Shown here in pieces: positions 51,720 to 60,057 of a stretch of DNA of 64,000 bases. The DNA is from Paenibacillus agri. Lineage in GTDB: Bacteria > Bacillota > Bacilli > Paenibacillales > Paenibacillaceae. The stretch lies in the NCBI RefSeq assembly GCF_013359945.1, contig NZ_JABWCS010000218.1:248001-312000 (forward strand), given 5' to 3'. The first letter of the stretch is position 1, and the number at the start of each line of letters is the position of its first letter. The notes beneath the pieces were generated by a model, which made no database searches, was not told the origin of the DNA, and saw only the letters and a list, made by a program, of their open reading frames with translations. The translations under genes and the position numbers were made by a program.

Positions 51720-51781
51720 TTCTCTACTTCAAAACTGCCAATGTTATGGCCCACCTCTATAGAGTAGAGAATATTTATTCT
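51720..51781. promoter_or_regulatory. Inverted-repeat sites upstream of the GDPD/ABC operon
   Basis: TTCTCTACT at 51720 and AGTAGAGAA at 51773 form widely spaced inverted arms, with the palindrome CTCTATAGAG beside the second. They lie in the 296-bp leader of the operon and could be operators for the neighbouring TetR protein. The rest of the leader is AT-rich, with nothing else recognised. Confidence 0.45.
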
Positions 51782-51960
51782 CGTAATTTAAAAAAACATT
51801 AAATATATCCACATTTTTTACTATTAAAATTGTCCATATTTTCATATGAATGCGAATTCTCACTTCAAATAGTGGAATAATGCAGAAAAATTGTCGTAAT
51901 TTCGTGAAAAAGACCGATCTTTCATTTTACATTGGATTGATCATTCACTCCATATGTAAG

Positions 51961-52524
51961 CTATAGATCCTGATACTGAGCTAGGCTTCGCTCTATACAA
52001 CCTCCCATTATTCTGCTGACTTTATGCACAATTACATCCGGGTCAGTGTTAGCTCCAGCCTTCAACCATTGGATTATTTGTTCCAAAACAGCAAGTGTAT
52101 AGAAGTCAGCGATCTCCTCCTTGGCCTGCGAACTTGTCGTATGATCCCTTGCCAGCTCTTCAACGACTTCACTAGCTACACCGTAGATGACATCGTACAG
52201 AAACTTCTCCAGATGTTCGCGGCCGAGTGAATGAAAGGTGTTAAGGCAAATGGTTTTGTTCTTCTCTGTATAGTGCAGTACGCTGCGGAAGCCCTGCTGC
52301 CAGCCGGCGTAATTGCGGTATTGCTCCAAATCCTCAATAATTTCGGTCTGATAGACCCAGCCGAGCAGCTCATATATATCGTGAAAATGATTATAGAAGG
52401 TATGCCTTGTCAGGCCGCAATCATCGGTTATCTGACCGATTGTAATCTTATGGAGAGGTCTCGTCAGCATCAGCTTTTTCAACGAACGAGCCAGGGCATT
52501 TTTCGTAATTTGCGAATTAGACAT
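51961..52524 (-). CDS. TetR/AcrR-family regulator (DhaS-like C-terminal domain)
   Basis: A 187-residue regulator. Residues ~8-55 are the TetR HTH (LHKITIGQITDDCGLTRHTF, YNHFHDIYELLGWVYQT); the C-terminal part resembles the TetR_C_8 / DhaS-like group, whose members act as activators or repressors of small-molecule metabolism genes such as dihydroxyacetone kinase. AAGGAGG lies 6 nt before the ATG. It is upstream of, and on the same strand as, the glycerophosphodiester operon, which it probably controls; a link to glycerol-type metabolites fits but is inferred. Confidence 0.85.
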   Translation of the reverse strand: MSNSQITKNALARSLKKLMLTRPLHKITIGQITDDCGLTRHTFYNHFHDIYELLGWVYQTEIIEDLEQYRNYAGWQQGFRSVLHYTEKNKTICLNTFHSLGREHLEKFLYDVIYGVASEVVEELARDHTTSSQAKEEIADFYTLAVLEQIIQWLKAGANTDPDVIVHKVSRIMGGCIERSLAQYQDL

Positions 52525-52593
52525 ATGTTACCTCCTTGGAATGGGTTGGTGTTTAGTTCTCTACATAAAAAAAGTGCTTGGTCATACGTCAGC

Positions 52594-52905
52594 GGAGAGG
52601 CTGCGGGGCGAAGGGTGCTTACGATCGCTGTTAAAGTCCGATTTCAGTGATTGAATTTTGTTAATGTTGAAATCGGACTTTAAAGGCGAACGCTTTCGCT
52701 TCTTCAGCATCCCTTCGCCCCTCCGCTGTGCAGCTTTTGTGCGTAAACCAACGTTTAAACATGAAGGCGAATGCCCGCTTCTACAGCATCCCTTCGCCCG
52801 GCTTTTGGGCGCATATCAACGTTTAAACATGAAGGCGAACGTCTCGATTCTACAACATCCTTTTGTTCCTTCGCTGTGCGGCTTTTGGGCATAAGCCAAT
52901 GTTTT
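52594..52905. repeat. Composite repeat: three ~70-80-bp tandem units plus inverted fragments
   Basis: Units beginning AGGCGAA near 52684, 52765 and 52831 share TTCTACAGCATCCCTTCGCC, GCTTTTGGGC and CCAACGTTTAAACATGA; the middle unit lacks ~11 bp. An inverted fragment of the unit lies at 52594-52621, and an AAAGTCCGATTTCA / TGAAATCGGACTTT inverted repeat (52634-52682) sits between. Confidence 0.75.
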
Positions 52906-53085
52906 TCACAGGGACAGGAGTAAGTAATTCGCATGAATAAGGAGTGCTCATTCTTATGCCAGTGTGGACTTCTCTTGCTCAATAGTTGATAAGAACAGCA
53001 TAAAAAAAACGGTATTCAGTCTAAATTAGTTTAAGATGCTATAAATAATTCTGTTAAAATGTGAAAAAAAGTACAAATCGCTCAT

Positions 53086-53123
53086 GAAAAAAGATGACCT
53101 CTGAAAAAATGCAGAAGTCACCT
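53086..53123 (-). terminator. Intrinsic terminator after sigF
   Basis: AGGTGACTTCTG / CAGAGGTCATCT imperfect stem followed by TTTTTT on the minus strand, ~50 bp past the sigF stop. Confidence 0.8.
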
Positions 53124-53173
53124 TGTTATCTGAATCCTTTTATCATCATACTTCTACTTTACCCATTTATAAC

Positions 53174-53929
53174 TCACTGGGCAATCTGCTCCCTGATATT
53201 CGCCAGGATCTTCTTCTCCAGCCTCGAAACCTGAACCTGAGAGATACCAAGGCGACTGGCGACCTCTGATTGCGTCTGATCCCGGTAGTAGCGCAGGTAG
53301 ACGATCAGCCGCTCCCGCTCGCTCAAGGATCCAATAGCCTCGCTGAGCGCCAGCTTATCGAACCAGCGCTCCTGGCTCTCATCAGCAATCTGATCAATCA
53401 GGGTAATAGGATCACCGTCATTCTCGAACACTGTCTCGTGAATCGAGGTTGGCGGCTTGTTGGCCTCCTGGGCAAACACAATTTCTTCGGGTGTTACGCC
53501 TAGTGCTTCGGCCACCTCGCCGATGGTCGGCAAGCGGTCCAGCGTCTTGGACATTTCATCCTTCATCTTGCGCACCTTGTTGGCCATCTCCTTGAGGGAG
53601 CGACTAACCTTTAGGGTGCCATCGTCGCGTAAGAAGCGCTGAATCTCACCGATAATCATCGGCACGGCATAGGTAGAGAATTTGACCTCATAGCTGAGAT
53701 CGAATTTATCAACGGACTTCAAGAGACCGATACAACCGATCTGGAACAAATCGTCAGGCTCATATCCGCGGTTCATAAACCGCTGCACCACCGACCAGAC
53801 CAGGCGGATATTGCAGCTTACGAGCGTGTCGCGGGCCAGGTTATCCCCTGCCTGACTAAGCGCGATAAGACGTTTGACCTCCGCATCGTCCAAATAGGTC
53901 GGCGGAGCTTTTTTAGCTTCAGCATCCAT
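53174..53929 (-). CDS. sigF: RNA polymerase sporulation sigma factor sigma-F
   Basis: A 251-residue sigma-70-type factor, the first forespore-specific sigma, held inactive by SpoIIAB. Region 2: LVWSVVQRFMNRGYEPDDLF and FSTYAVPMIIGEIQRFLRDD, the sporulation-sigma hallmark. Region 4: LSERERLIVYLRYYRDQTQS and LGISQVQVSRLEKKIL. Its position behind spoIIAB at 11 bp confirms the identity against sigma-G. It is the last gene of the spoIIA operon. Confidence 0.97.
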   Translation of the reverse strand: MDAEAKKAPPTYLDDAEVKRLIALSQAGDNLARDTLVSCNIRLVWSVVQRFMNRGYEPDDLFQIGCIGLLKSVDKFDLSYEVKFSTYAVPMIIGEIQRFLRDDGTLKVSRSLKEMANKVRKMKDEMSKTLDRLPTIGEVAEALGVTPEEIVFAQEANKPPTSIHETVFENDGDPITLIDQIADESQERWFDKLALSEAIGSLSERERLIVYLRYYRDQTQSEVASRLGISQVQVSRLEKKILANIREQIAQ

Positions 53930-53940
53930 GGCTCCAACCC

Positions 53941-54396
53941 CTAATTGTATAAAGCTTTTTTCGAGACGATGGTTTTCTTCATTGTGATGGAGGTACCGCG
54001 CCCCGGTTCACTGGTTACTTCAAACTCATCCATGAAATTTTCCATAATGGTAAAGCCCATTCCCGACCGCTCCAGCTCCGGCTTGGAGGTATATAGCGGC
54101 TGCTGTGCCAGCTCCAGGTCCTCGATCCCCCGTCCCTTGTCCTCAATGGTCAAGCGTACGGTCTCGTTATCAATGGATGCCGAGATACTGACAACACCAC
54201 TGGGGTCACTGTCATACCCGTGGATAATGCAATTGGTGACGGCCTCCGACACGACTGTCTTCAGGTCATTCAGCTCATCCATTGTTGGATCCAGCCGGGA
54301 GACAAAAGCCGCCACCACCACACGTGCGAACGACTCATTCTCCGAGAGCGCAGCGAACTGCACATGCATGAAGTTACCGGCTTGGCTATTAGTCAT
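53941..54396 (-). CDS. spoIIAB: Anti-sigma-F factor / protein kinase SpoIIAB
   Basis: A 151-residue GHKL-fold protein that binds and blocks sigma-F and phosphorylates SpoIIAA. The ATP site shows DLKTVVSEAVTNCIIHGYDS (N box), IEDKGRGIEDL (G1) and ERSGMGFTIMENFMD (G2). GGAGG lies 7 nt before the ATG. The start overlaps the spoIIAA stop by 4 bp (ATGA). Confidence 0.97.
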   Translation of the reverse strand: MTNSQAGNFMHVQFAALSENESFARVVVAAFVSRLDPTMDELNDLKTVVSEAVTNCIIHGYDSDPSGVVSISASIDNETVRLTIEDKGRGIEDLELAQQPLYTSKPELERSGMGFTIMENFMDEFEVTSEPGRGTSITMKKTIVSKKALYN

Positions 54397-54746
54397 AACG
54401 CAACCTCCAAATCCGAGAGTGCAGCGCTCTCGTCGTCATATAAGGGCATGATCTTGAACAGGCCCGACATTTCAAGCAGCCGCTGTACGGGTGCGGTCGC
54501 ATCGCATACCGCCATTTTGCCACCTTTAGCGCGAATCAGCTTGTACCTTCCCAGAATAACGCCAAGGCCCGAGCTGTCCATGAACTGCAAATGTTTGAGA
54601 CTCAGCACCAGATGCTCGACCTGGCCCCGCATAATCGCTTCATCCATATCCATCCGTACATAATCGGCGGCGTGATGGTCCAGCTCCCCTGACAATCGGA
54701 CAATCAGCACACCCCGGTGATGCTCCATTTCCACATTAGAATTCAT
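54393..54746 (-). CDS. spoIIAA: Anti-anti-sigma-F factor SpoIIAA
   Basis: A 117-residue STAS-domain protein, identical in length to B. subtilis SpoIIAA. In its unphosphorylated form it frees sigma-F from SpoIIAB; the phosphorylated Ser lies in FMDSSGLGVILGRY. The start MNSNVEMEH follows GAGGAG at 10 nt; a GTG three codons upstream is too close to that site. First gene of the spoIIA operon. Confidence 0.96.
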   Translation of the reverse strand: MNSNVEMEHHRGVLIVRLSGELDHHAADYVRMDMDEAIMRGQVEHLVLSLKHLQFMDSSGLGVILGRYKLIRAKGGKMAVCDATAPVQRLLEMSGLFKIMPLYDDESAALSDLEVAL

Positions 54747-54822
54747 GCTTGCCACTCTCCTCTTCGTTGCTTTGAAAAACTGCCCATGAACAGATTCACT
54801 TGCTCACTCTTCACAGGACAAG

Positions 54823-54852
54823 GTTTTCTACGCGGCAAATCAGGAATCCTGC
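54823..54852 (-). promoter_or_regulatory. Candidate sigma-H promoter of the spoIIA operon
   Basis: GCAGGATTC and GTAGAAAAC are separated by 12 nt on the minus strand; the sigma-H consensus is RNAGGAWWW, 11-12 nt, RNNGAATWW. Each element has one or two mismatches. It is ~75 bp ahead of spoIIAA, downstream of the dacF terminator, where sigma-H control is known in B. subtilis. Confidence 0.45.
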
Positions 54853-54867
54853 CTCCCGACAAAACTA

Positions 54868-54907
54868 GAAGAAAACCCCTATGAATCTACAGAATACATA
54901 GGGGGTA
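54868..54907 (-). terminator. Hairpin terminator after dacF
   Basis: ACCCCCTATG / CATAGGGGT stem followed by TTTTCTTCT on the minus strand, between dacF and the spoIIA promoter. Confidence 0.8.
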
Positions 54908-54925
54908 TCTACAAAATGTACGGAA

Positions 54926-56128
54926 TTAATCCGCGTTGAACAGCGACCCTGCCGTCCGCTTGAACAGCTTCCACCAGCCGGCCTTCGGCACAGCCTCGTC
55001 AGCCTTCAGTTCATATTCCTTGATCACACTAGTACCTTGATATACGACCAGCTTGCCGACAGTCTGTCCTTCAGCAACAGGCGCTTTAATACTCTCCGGC
55101 AGCACCAATTCGTGACGGATCCCCTCCTGAGTGACACCTTTTTTCAGCAAAACGCTGTACGCATCCTTAGCTGTAATCGGCAACGTCTTCTTCTCGCCCT
55201 TCTCAATGTTAAGCGTGGCGATGGTGTCACCGGCCTTGTGGATCGTATGCAGTTTATACTGCGAGAACAGGTAGTCGAACATGCCAGACACCTCGCTGTT
55301 ACGGGTCTTCGTGTTCGGCTCGCCTAGCACAACTGCCACAGCACGCAGCCCATCTCTTGCAGCTGTAGCGGACAGGCAGAATTTAGCCTCCGAGGTGTAG
55401 CCGGTCTTCAGACCATCTGCTCCGGTGTAGAAGCGTACGAGTTTGTTCGTGTTCACCAGCCAGAACGGCTTAGACGAATCCTTGCGCAGATAATCCTGAT
55501 AGGAGCCGGTATATTTAATAATCCGCTCATGCTTCAGCAGTTCCCGGCTCATCACGGCGATGTCATGGGCTGAGGAATAATGATTAGTCGCCGGAAGTCC
55601 GTTACAGTTGGCGAAATGGGTATCCTTCAGTCCCAGTTCCTCCGCCCGCTTGTTCATCATATCGACAAAGGCACTCTCCGAGCCAGCCAGCTTCTCCGCC
55701 ATCGCCACAGAAGCATCATTGCCGGAGGCCATAGCGATACCTTTCAGCATCTCATCCACCGTCATTTCTTCACCCGGCTCCAGAAAAATCTGCGAGCCAC
55801 CCATCGACGCCGCGTATTCACTTGTCCGAACCTTGTCATCAAGCTTCAGCCGGCCATCATCCAGCGCCTCTACCGTCAGTAGCATCGTCATAATCTTGGT
55901 GATGCTGGCCGGCGGCAGCTTGTCATGGCTGTTCTTCTCATAGATCACTGTACCGGTGCCCGCATCCATCAGGATGGCGGAACGTGCCCCAGGCGCCAGG
56001 TCAACAGCGGCAGGCGTGCTGCTCTTCGCCTTGCCTTTTTCCTCCGCAAAAACACCTGAGGCCGGACCCAGGGCCGCGGTACTGATACAGAATGCTAGTA
56101 GCAGAGCTGCATAACGTTGTTTTCTCAC
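54926..56128 (-). CDS. dacF: D-alanyl-D-alanine carboxypeptidase DacF (penicillin-binding protein)
   Basis: A 400-residue exported DD-carboxypeptidase that trims stem peptides and limits cross-linking in spore cortex peptidoglycan. Signal peptide at 1-29 (LLLAFCISTAALGPASGVFA); active-site SITK (Ser-x-x-Lys), SGN and KTG motifs are all present in order, followed by a C-terminal beta domain and an amphipathic tail (WWKLFKRTAG) for membrane attachment. The start is GTG at 56128: AGGAGGGG lies 6 nt upstream and the signal peptide then begins correctly. Position before spoIIAA matches B. subtilis. Confidence 0.95.
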   Translation of the reverse strand: MRKQRYAALLLAFCISTAALGPASGVFAEEKGKAKSSTPAAVDLAPGARSAILMDAGTGTVIYEKNSHDKLPPASITKIMTMLLTVEALDDGRLKLDDKVRTSEYAASMGGSQIFLEPGEEMTVDEMLKGIAMASGNDASVAMAEKLAGSESAFVDMMNKRAEELGLKDTHFANCNGLPATNHYSSAHDIAVMSRELLKHERIIKYTGSYQDYLRKDSSKPFWLVNTNKLVRFYTGADGLKTGYTSEAKFCLSATAARDGLRAVAVVLGEPNTKTRNSEVSGMFDYLFSQYKLHTIHKAGDTIATLNIEKGEKKTLPITAKDAYSVLLKKGVTQEGIRHELVLPESIKAPVAEGQTVGKLVVYQGTSVIKEYELKADEAVPKAGWWKLFKRTAGSLFNAD

Positions 56129-56248
56129 AATAGTCCCCTCCTGAACGTTAACCTTCATTTCACAGGTACTGTGTTCCAGTTTCGTCAGAAAGGGACATTA
56201 ATATTCCATTTTCCAGGGAAAAAATCCGAATTATTTTCCGGCAGAAAA

Positions 56249-57271
56249 CTATTTTTTTACAGCATGAATATAATGTACTGTCTCGAATGCAGACAAATAA
56301 TCCGTCCTATTCTTAAATAGGAGTTTGTTCATCATTTCAGGTGATAGATGCTCCTTAATTTGTAATCCTGAATTTTCCAATATGCTTGTAATTTCATCAT
56401 ATGTAAATCCTGATTTCATCGGTTCCCCGCTTGCTTCAGCAAATTTCACCAGGTTTTCCACCCGATTAGACATTCCTTTTTCTTCAAAAAGTTTTTCAGT
56501 TGCATAATCAAACACAATAGAACTACCTGATGGGACATTTGCAAAAAAATGTTGCATCAAGGAAGCGTTTTCTTCTTTTGATAAATAATATGTGACACCC
56601 AACAGGCTAAAGAACGTTTTCTCGTTTTCAAATCCTTCCTTTACCAAGCTCTGATGAGAAAACTCAGTAGTAAAGTCCATTGGTACAAAATAAAGATGAT
56701 CAGGGATGTCGAATTTAGCAGCTGCCAGCTTTCTTTTCTTTAACACTTGTGTATCCGGATGATCAATTTCAAAGATCTTTAAACTGCTTTGTAATTCCGG
56801 AAACCGGAGTGCGAAAGTATCCAGGCCAGCGCCTAATATGACATATTGCTTTAGGCCAGACTTCACTTCATTAAGTAATATTTTTTCACAATAGGCAGAG
56901 CGCGCTAGAGGTACTGAAGATACCTGAACTTGTGTAATCCATTTTAAAATTTTATCTGGTTCATCTTTAAACCTTTCTCCGATATCTTTATTGTAAAATT
57001 GTATACCGTTAATCAAATTTTTACTGATAGCTGAAAATTCCTCTTTGGAAAGCAACTTATTTACAATAAAATCATCCACCACTTTTGGTGAATCATACCT
57101 GCTATGATACGCCTTACCAAAAGCTGATATTAAGGAAGTTAAACTAGCCCCATTTTGTTCTGAATCTGTTTCCACAGAAGCGTCTAATTCTTCTGGTATG
57201 TCGCTTTTACTATTGTATGTTCGGTCAAATGCTGAACCTAAAGCTGTTACGTTCGACTCCGTTGGTTTCAA
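56249..57271 (-). CDS. Class I SAM-dependent methyltransferase (leucine-carboxymethyltransferase-like) with duplicated N-terminal segment
   Basis: A 340-residue methyltransferase of the LCM/TIGR00027 type. YVILGAGLDTFALRFPE is the SAM-binding motif I, IFEIDHPDTQVLKKRK motif II, and FFSLLGVTYYLSKEENASLM is family-typical. Residues ~8-33 and ~46-71 repeat each other: ALGSAFDRTYNSKSDIPEE and SLISAFGKAYHSRYDSPKV. Families of this kind have one such helix, so this looks like an internal duplication. TTG start, with GGGGAGG 8 nt upstream. It is lower in GC than dacF and pdp. Substrates of such bacterial proteins are mostly unknown small molecules. Confidence 0.85.
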   Translation of the reverse strand: MKPTESNVTALGSAFDRTYNSKSDIPEELDASVETDSEQNGASLTSLISAFGKAYHSRYDSPKVVDDFIVNKLLSKEEFSAISKNLINGIQFYNKDIGERFKDEPDKILKWITQVQVSSVPLARSAYCEKILLNEVKSGLKQYVILGAGLDTFALRFPELQSSLKIFEIDHPDTQVLKKRKLAAAKFDIPDHLYFVPMDFTTEFSHQSLVKEGFENEKTFFSLLGVTYYLSKEENASLMQHFFANVPSGSSIVFDYATEKLFEEKGMSNRVENLVKFAEASGEPMKSGFTYDEITSILENSGLQIKEHLSPEMMNKLLFKNRTDYLSAFETVHYIHAVKK

Positions 57272-57388
57272 TATGTTTTCCTCCCCAAACAGTTATACTA
57301 TATGATCTTTCTTAAACTACCAACAGTCTCTAGTTATACCTAAACCATGTACAACTAGATATCGATGATTAGAGTCTCACTTATGAAT

Positions 57389-58435
57389 TTATGAAATGGA
57401 TTCAGTGCTAACGGCATTCTGGGCCGCTCCACGCTCACTGTAACTTACAGCTGGACGGCTTTTGCCACTATGGCCGAGATAGAGTCTCGACAGCACTGGG
57501 AACCGGACAATCACCATAGCCAGAATTAGCGGAATGACCACTCCCACCAGTGTGAACGGCAGCAGTCCATAATCCGTCCCCAGCAAATACTTCAGACCAT
57601 AATTGATCGGCAAATGCAGATACATAATCGCAATCGTATTACGTCCCAAATCTCCCAGCCATTTCAGCGGCAGCAGTTTCGAGAGCCAGAACACCAAGGC
57701 ACAAATCGTCAACGAAATGACTAGCGGAATGACCAGATCCAGCAGCAGCGCATCATATTGCTTGTATTTCATATTCAGACTGTAGCTGATTACCCCGGCA
57801 TGGTCCAAATAGAACGCGGCTGCGCTAGCCAGTAAGATGAACGGAACAATGACCAAACGTCCAATGATGGCCGGAATCGCCTTTTTCCCATAGTACCCGA
57901 GGGCATAATAAGTAATCGCCAGCAAGGACACATCGATGTTCCAAGGGAGATTGAAGTTCTTCAGGGAAGTCATAGAAATCACATGGGCAAGCAGATAACA
58001 CGAGGCGATCAGGAGGAATTGGGTCATGCCGCGGAAACGGGTAATGTACCCGAAGATCAGTTGTGTAAACAACAGGCAGGTAATGAACCAAAACACACCG
58101 TAGGGACCGGTAAGTGACAGACCTCCGTAGAGCAGTCTGGCGATATTTTCGGCAAACCCCTTTAAATTAAGTGTAAACAAGAGCAGTACAGTCGTAATGA
58201 GTAATCCGTAGGCAAGATAGGGCGTCATCAGCCCCTTGGTCCGTTTCACTGCCCACCCAATGTAGCGTGCCGGGTCCACCGGCTTGAATACCATTCCGCT
58301 CAGCAAGAAGAATAACGGCATCCGAAACCAGGACAAATAATGATTGGCGAAGGCATCACCCGAATGTCCCATCACGACAAAAATAATGCTTAGGCCTTTG
58401 GCCGCGTCAATCCACAGCTCCCGCCTTTTCTCCAT
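57389..58435 (-). CDS. Acyltransferase family 3 membrane protein
   Basis: A 348-residue integral membrane protein with ten or so helices. DAAKGLSIIFVVMGHSG near the N-terminus contains the conserved His of the acyltransferase-3 family, and FRMPLFFLLSGMVFKP is the second block. These enzymes O-acetylate sugars in polysaccharides, peptidoglycan or glycolipids at the membrane. The acceptor is unknown. GGAG precedes the ATG. It is separate from the neighbouring pdp transcription unit by the terminator at 58569. Confidence 0.88.
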   Translation of the reverse strand: MEKRRELWIDAAKGLSIIFVVMGHSGDAFANHYLSWFRMPLFFLLSGMVFKPVDPARYIGWAVKRTKGLMTPYLAYGLLITTVLLLFTLNLKGFAENIARLLYGGLSLTGPYGVFWFITCLLFTQLIFGYITRFRGMTQFLLIASCYLLAHVISMTSLKNFNLPWNIDVSLLAITYYALGYYGKKAIPAIIGRLVIVPFILLASAAAFYLDHAGVISYSLNMKYKQYDALLLDLVIPLVISLTICALVFWLSKLLPLKWLGDLGRNTIAIMYLHLPINYGLKYLLGTDYGLLPFTLVGVVIPLILAMVIVRFPVLSRLYLGHSGKSRPAVSYSERGAAQNAVSTESIS

Positions 58436-58568
58436 ACGCGCTCCAGCTCCTCACAGATATAGTCTCTTTTTGAAAATAGTATAGGGGAGAGAAATGATCA
58501 TTTCAATTTTAAATGATTATTTCCTGAAACTTTCATGCTGAGGACCTAGAGCGAACGTCACCATTCCA

Positions 58569-58603
58569 TAAAAAAATGGGCCATCCGTTGACCGGATGAC
58601 CCA
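58569..58603 (-). terminator. Intrinsic terminator after pdp
   Basis: TGGGTCATCCG / CGGATGGCCCA stem followed by TTTTTTT on the minus strand, ~65 bp past the pdp stop. Confidence 0.9.
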
Positions 58604-58666
58604 GAGTATTAACCCAAAAGCTGCTATCGTTCATTTTCCCTATAGGCATAGGTACAACAGTACCCC

Positions 58667-59998
58667 TTAATACCGTGTGACGCCGTCTTTAGTGACCAGA
58701 GCATAGACAAGCGGCGGTGGTACCACCGGGCTGGAAGAGATCCGGTAAGCTTCGATAACCTTGCTCTCAGCTTCAGCTACTTTGTCTTCTGCAGCATCGT
58801 TGACATGCAGAACCGCAAGCGTCTCGCCAGCCGCCACAGCATCGCCAACCTTCTTGGTCAGGTAAATGCCGACTGCAAGATCGATCACCGATTCCTTCGT
58901 CTCACGTCCAGCGCCGAGCAGCATGGCAGCAATGCCGATTTCCTCAGCCTGAATGCCGTCCACATACCCTGCAGCAGCAGCCTTAACTTCGATCAGGCGT
59001 TTCGCTGCCGGGAGCTTGTCCGGGGATTCAATCTGCGTCACATCTCCGCTTTGTGCGTCTACCATCTGTTTGAACTTCTCAAGCGCGGTACCGTCCGCGA
59101 TATGAGATTTCAAAATGGCCCGTGCTTCAGCCTCGTCGCGCGCCTTGCCACCCAGTACCAGCATATGGCTGCCCAGAATCAGGCTGACTTCTTCGAGATC
59201 CTTCGGACCTTGGCCCTTGAGGGTCTCGATGCCCTCCTTGATCTCCAGGGCGTTGCCGATGCCAAATCCCAGCGGCTGGTCCATGTCGCTGATAACCGCA
59301 ACCGTGTTGCGGCCCAAATGTGTGCCGATGTCAACCATAGCCTGTGCCAGTGCAATGGAATCATCCAGTGTCTTCATGAAGGCTCCGCTGCCGGTTTTGA
59401 CATCGAGCACGATGGCATCGGCTCCAGCGGCGATCTTCTTGCTCATGACGGAGCTCGCGATGAGCGGAATGGACTCTACCGTAGCAGTGACGTCACGGAG
59501 CGCGTACAGCTTCTTGTCGGCAGGGGTAATATTACCCGACTGACCGATGACAGCGGCGCCGATTTCGCCAACTTGGGCAAAAAAGCGCTCGCGATCCATC
59601 TCCACAGAGAAGCCGGAGATGGACTCCAGCTTGTCGATGGTCCCGCCGGTATGACCGAGGCCGCGCCCCGACATTTTCGCGACGGGTACACCTGCTGCTG
59701 CAACAAGAGGTGCCAGGACTACCGTCGTCTTGTCGCCGACACCGCCGGTGGAGTGCTTGTCCACCTTGATGCCTGCGATCGGGCTAAGGTCTACCTGGTC
59801 ACCAGACTTGGCCATCTCCAGCGTCAAATCTCCGGTCTCCCGGGCATTCATCCCTTGGAAGTATACCGCCATCGCCCAAGCTGAAATCTGATAATCCGGG
59901 ATATCGCCACGGCTATAGCCTTGAATCAGATATGCAATCTCTTCGCTGCTAAGCTCGCCGCCATCTCTTTTCTTCTGAATAATGTCTACTGCTCTCAT
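58667..59998 (-). CDS. pdp: Pyrimidine-nucleoside phosphorylase
   Basis: A 443-residue enzyme splitting uridine, thymidine or deoxyuridine with phosphate to the base and (deoxy)ribose-1-phosphate. KHSTGGVGDKTTVVLAPLVA holds the phosphate site; GRGLGHTGGTIDKLESI is the family signature, followed by GFGIGNALEIKEGIETL. GGAGG lies 7 nt before the ATG. It is the last gene of the deoB-pnp-pdp salvage operon, with its own terminator. Confidence 0.96.
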   Translation of the reverse strand: MRAVDIIQKKRDGGELSSEEIAYLIQGYSRGDIPDYQISAWAMAVYFQGMNARETGDLTLEMAKSGDQVDLSPIAGIKVDKHSTGGVGDKTTVVLAPLVAAAGVPVAKMSGRGLGHTGGTIDKLESISGFSVEMDRERFFAQVGEIGAAVIGQSGNITPADKKLYALRDVTATVESIPLIASSVMSKKIAAGADAIVLDVKTGSGAFMKTLDDSIALAQAMVDIGTHLGRNTVAVISDMDQPLGFGIGNALEIKEGIETLKGQGPKDLEEVSLILGSHMLVLGGKARDEAEARAILKSHIADGTALEKFKQMVDAQSGDVTQIESPDKLPAAKRLIEVKAAAAGYVDGIQAEEIGIAAMLLGAGRETKESVIDLAVGIYLTKKVGDAVAAGETLAVLHVNDAAEDKVAEAESKVIEAYRISSSPVVPPPLVYALVTKDGVTRY

Positions 59999-60057
59999 CC
60001 TGTAACCTCCACTTGGAATGCGGGATAGATAATAAAGTCCACAGCTGTAGCTTGTGA

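Larger units (their letters stand above)
52525..53173. other. Non-coding stretch with tandem and inverted repeats
   Basis: 650 bp at the right edge of the accessory region with no supported gene. It holds the repeats at 52594-52905 and the sigF terminator. Short open frames across the repeats have no ribosome binding site. Confidence 0.6.

Noticed and set aside
52594..52905. CRISPR-like look of the tandem units
   Set aside because: Units are long, diverged and adjacent, with no short direct repeats separated by unique spacers and no cas genes.
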